Shown here piece after piece: positions 61,768 through 64,000 of a stretch of 64,000 nt of DNA. How positions within the stretch are numbered: position 1 is the first letter of the stretch; each line of letters opens with the position of its first letter. Under the pieces are notes generated by a model. It searched no databases and was not told the DNA's origin. It saw only the letters and a program-made list of their open reading frames with translations. The DNA is from Rosettibacter primus. Its GTDB lineage: Bacteria > Bacteroidota > Ignavibacteria > Ignavibacteriales > Melioribacteraceae. The DNA lies in contig NZ_JAYKGK010000005.1 of NCBI RefSeq assembly GCF_036860675.1, positions 124,001 through 188,000 on the forward strand, given 5' to 3'. Made by a program: the position numbers and the translations under genes.

Positions 61768-64000
61768 TTATAGATTAAATGAAATATTAATACCAAAGAA
61801 TACCTGTCGTGGATTCAAAAAGTTGAAGGAAGTATTATTAGGCATATCTATATATGCTTTATCATCAAGAATTTTTTTCATTCTTCCGCTGTCAACTTCG
61901 GACCAAGCACCATTTACAAAGTTCATATATTTTTTATTTGTTTTATCATAATAAATCACAGAAGGATTTGGGTCTTTTACATCAGCTAAGTTTCCTATTT
62001 GTTCAATTGGTTGATAGGGAACTCCTTCTTTGCGATAATCACCTACACGGTCATTTCCTGGAATGTTATCATATGCAGGACTTTCAGGTAAATGTAATGA
62101 TTGTAAATAGAACATCTGGTCAAAGCCATCATAAAAACCTGCCCCAGATAATCTTTTTATATTAAACACATTTCTTACATCAAGTAATAATGTTATTCTG
62201 AATTGCTTGATATCAAAAGTTTTGCTCAACAATAAATCAACATTGTAATAATCTGTCACCTGAACATTATTAATAATTTCACGAATGTTGTTAGGATTAT
62301 AAGTTATAAACTCACCAGCTCTCCATTCAGCTAAAATATTCAGTGTCAAATCTCCAAAAGGTTTTAAACCTGCAAAGTCTGGTCCAAAATCTTTTGGTGT
62401 AAAGAATGTTAAACTTGCATTTGCACGAGGTTGCGGAACGGGTTTTTGTTGATATAAAATAATTGTGTTCTGGTCAATTAATTTTTGCTGACTTGGGTCT
62501 TCATTTATAGTTTGTTTACCGAAAGCTCCTCTTGTATTAACTTGATAGGTGTAATTAATAAACCCACGAACCCAGTTGCCTCCTGTTTTCTTTAAAGAAA
62601 CTTCTAGACCACGAATATCTTCATAGCTATTGTTATTCGCTCTAAAGTAACCAATTCCTTTTCTATCACTAACATATTGAGTATAGGCTTGTTGATTACT
62701 TATATCATTATAAAAAGCAGCAATCTGTAACAGATAGGACCCAAAAAGAACATGGTCATAACCTAATTCATATGAAATTGTTTTTGCTTGAGATAAATTT
62801 GGGTCTCCATAATTTAACATATTACCTGATGCTGCTCTGCCAATTCTAAATATTTCTTCATATGCCGGAATTTGTTTGAAATGACCATAATTGAAATACA
62901 ATTTTGAATTCTCTGTAATTGGGTGAGATATACCTAAGCGTGGACTTAAAGCAATATCAATTTTTGCTTTCTTTTTTGGATAATCTTTATTTGGATTATA
63001 ACTTGATGAGAAGAATGATTTATCGAATGGATCAACATCATACCACTCTGTATTGGGATTACTCAAATCCATTCTGACACCTACATTGGCAATAAATCCC
63101 AGCATTTCGATTTTATCCTGAACATAAGCAGATAAACGATATGGTTTCCATCTTTCTTTTACATAATTGATATCATTGAAAAATAAGTTTACTGAACCAT
63201 AATCCAGATTTAAATTATAGTATGAAAATTCAATTCCTGTTTTAATTAAATGTTCTCTTGTAACTTGACTGCTCAGATCTGCTTTAACGACATAAGAATA
63301 AAGTTTACTTGAATCTCTGATTGTAGAAGAATGCCCACCGAAGAACATACCTGTCAAACCAGTCTTAGGTGCACTATCAAAACCAAATGGTGCTTCATCA
63401 ACAAAATATCCCGGAACAATCTCATATTTTTTAGTAGTATCTCTTTGACGGATTGGTCCAGTTAAATAACGACGTGCAACATGTTCAAAACTAATTTCAT
63501 AAAAAGTTGAAGAAGAAATAAAGTTTGTAAGTTTACCGGATAATGTAAAATGTCCAACAACGGCCTGACTATACCAGGAATCTGTAAAAATTCTGCTTGG
63601 CCTTTGTTCATTTGTAATTTCAGCAATTTTATATGGAGTTCTCATATAATCTGTAGGATTCCAGAACTGAACCCCATTAATTCCCCATTGAGGATTATTA
63701 AACTGATTATCATCCCTGTTTAACGCTACATTATAAGATTTACCAGTAGTAGCATTTATCATCAACTTAGAATTCTGAGATAAATCTGAATTAAGTTTTA
63801 GAGACCAGTTATATTCTAAATAGTCAGGACGACTAAGCGGTATCAATAACATTTCTCTTTCATATCTAAAACTTGTAAAGAATCTCAGATTGCCAAGTGA
63901 TTTTCCTATTAATGGTACAGGTCCTCCAAAACTTCCATCTATATTATAATCTGGAGCAATGGTTGGTCTTCTTCTTCTTTCCCACATCCAAACTTTTTGT
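61768..64000 (-). CDS. TonB-dependent receptor, partial (5' end beyond the window)
   Basis: The frame is open to the right window edge, giving at least 743 residues of a receptor barrel. The ATG at 63987 is internal. The plug is mostly missing; the visible part starts at DYNIDGSFGGPVPLIGKSLGNLRFFTS, the strand after the plug, and continues through LSPRLGISHPITENSKLYFNYGHFKQ to the final QVFFGINISFNL. The same LSPRLGISHPI segment occurs in the receptor at 18825 (SPRIGISHPISENTVLHFSYGHFF), so the two are paralogues. It imports large oligosaccharides, here probably beta-glucan-derived. Confidence 0.85.
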   Translation of the reverse strand, partial: QKVWMWERRRRPTIAPDYNIDGSFGGPVPLIGKSLGNLRFFTSFRYEREMLLIPLSRPDYLEYNWSLKLNSDLSQNSKLMINATTGKSYNVALNRDDNQFNNPQWGINGVQFWNPTDYMRTPYKIAEITNEQRPSRIFTDSWYSQAVVGHFTLSGKLTNFISSSTFYEISFEHVARRYLTGPIRQRDTTKKYEIVPGYFVDEAPFGFDSAPKTGLTGMFFGGHSSTIRDSSKLYSYVVKADLSSQVTREHLIKTGIEFSYYNLNLDYGSVNLFFNDINYVKERWKPYRLSAYVQDKIEMLGFIANVGVRMDLSNPNTEWYDVDPFDKSFFSSSYNPNKDYPKKKAKIDIALSPRLGISHPITENSKLYFNYGHFKQIPAYEEIFRIGRAASGNMLNYGDPNLSQAKTISYELGYDHVLFGSYLLQIAAFYNDISNQQAYTQYVSDRKGIGYFRANNNSYEDIRGLEVSLKKTGGNWVRGFINYTYQVNTRGAFGKQTINEDPSQQKLIDQNTIILYQQKPVPQPRANASLTFFTPKDFGPDFAGLKPFGDLTLNILAEWRAGEFITYNPNNIREIINNVQVTDYYNVDLLLSKTFDIKQFRITLLLDVRNVFNIKRLSGAGFYDGFDQMFYLQSLHLPESPAYDNIPGNDRVGDYRKEGVPYQPIEQIGNLADVKDPNPSVIYYDKTNKKYMNFVNGAWSEVDSGRMKKILDDKAYIDMPNNTSFNFLNPRQVFFGINISFNL

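Noticed and set aside
1..64000. CRISPR array, tRNA or rRNA genes
   Set aside because: No regularly spaced repeat array and no recognisable tRNA or rRNA sequence were found by reading; tRNAs could still be missed without a search tool.

Overview
The window is AT-rich, roughly 30% GC by eye. Nearly every gene lies on the minus strand; the only convincing plus-strand gene is a transposase. Several secreted proteins end in an 'NYPNPFNP...GVY-Y' type C-terminal sorting domain. There are two PorV/PorQ-like barrels, TonB-dependent receptors, and one textbook Bacteroidota-type promoter (TTTG-N19-TAnnTTTG). Together these point to the Bacteroidota/Ignavibacteriota (FCB) lineage, most likely a glycan-degrading Ignavibacteria-like organism. 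This assignment is inference; there is no rRNA or other marker gene in the window.

From right to left, which is the direction of transcription, the layout is as follows. (1) 64000-49811 is a beta-glucan utilisation locus: TonB receptor (partial), large T9SS-like surface protein, PorV-like barrel, TIG/propeller lipoprotein, tandem CBM9-like secreted protein, strong terminator, sodium/solute symporter, secreted GH5 endoglucanase and cellobiose phosphorylase (GH94). This implies import of cellobiose or cellodextrins and phosphorolysis in the cytoplasm. (2) 49608-44575 holds small secreted proteins (HEAT-like, an HExxH protein, a T9SS-tail protein) and a membrane protein, separated by repeats. 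(3) 44537-31983 is an accessory island: integrase remnant, unknown protein plus RelA/SpoT-type HD protein, a lone inverted IS end, then a compact restriction/defence-like module (PLD-SNF2 helicase, DUF559 nuclease cassette between two 95-bp repeats, Eco57I-type methylase, DUF3800 protein), a short ncRNA with its own promoter and terminator, a complete IS256-type element, and remnants of another methylase and a DUF4411 PIN-like toxin. (4) 31571-27413 encodes a LacI regulator with a sugar ABC transporter that has a binding protein and two permeases but no ATPase. (5) 27126-10956 is a second glycan locus: lipoprotein, barrel, CBM9-like duplicated protein, dehydrogenase, TonB receptor, T9SS-like protein, PorV-like barrel, GH106-like enzyme, ribokinase and ribose pyranase. 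(6) 10089-1 is a compact glycosidase/oxidoreductase operon: clan-A glycosidase, AllA-like cupin, DUF6259-like protein, Gfo/Idh/MocA, sugar isomerase, GH42, MFS transporter and GH10-like (partial).

Two points tie the window together. First, a 17-bp palindromic element (GAACAAACGTTTGTGCA and a one-mismatch form) occurs upstream of the ABC transporter, upstream of glycan locus (5) and inside a gene of locus (6). The LacI protein may therefore coordinate transporter, surface and hydrolase genes. Second, both glycan loci carry the trio TonB receptor - ~737-aa surface protein - PorV-like barrel and no SusD. The most unusual structures are the DUF559 gene bracketed by palindromic repeats that also supply the stop codons of neighbouring genes, and the IS-bounded PLD-SNF2/methylase module.
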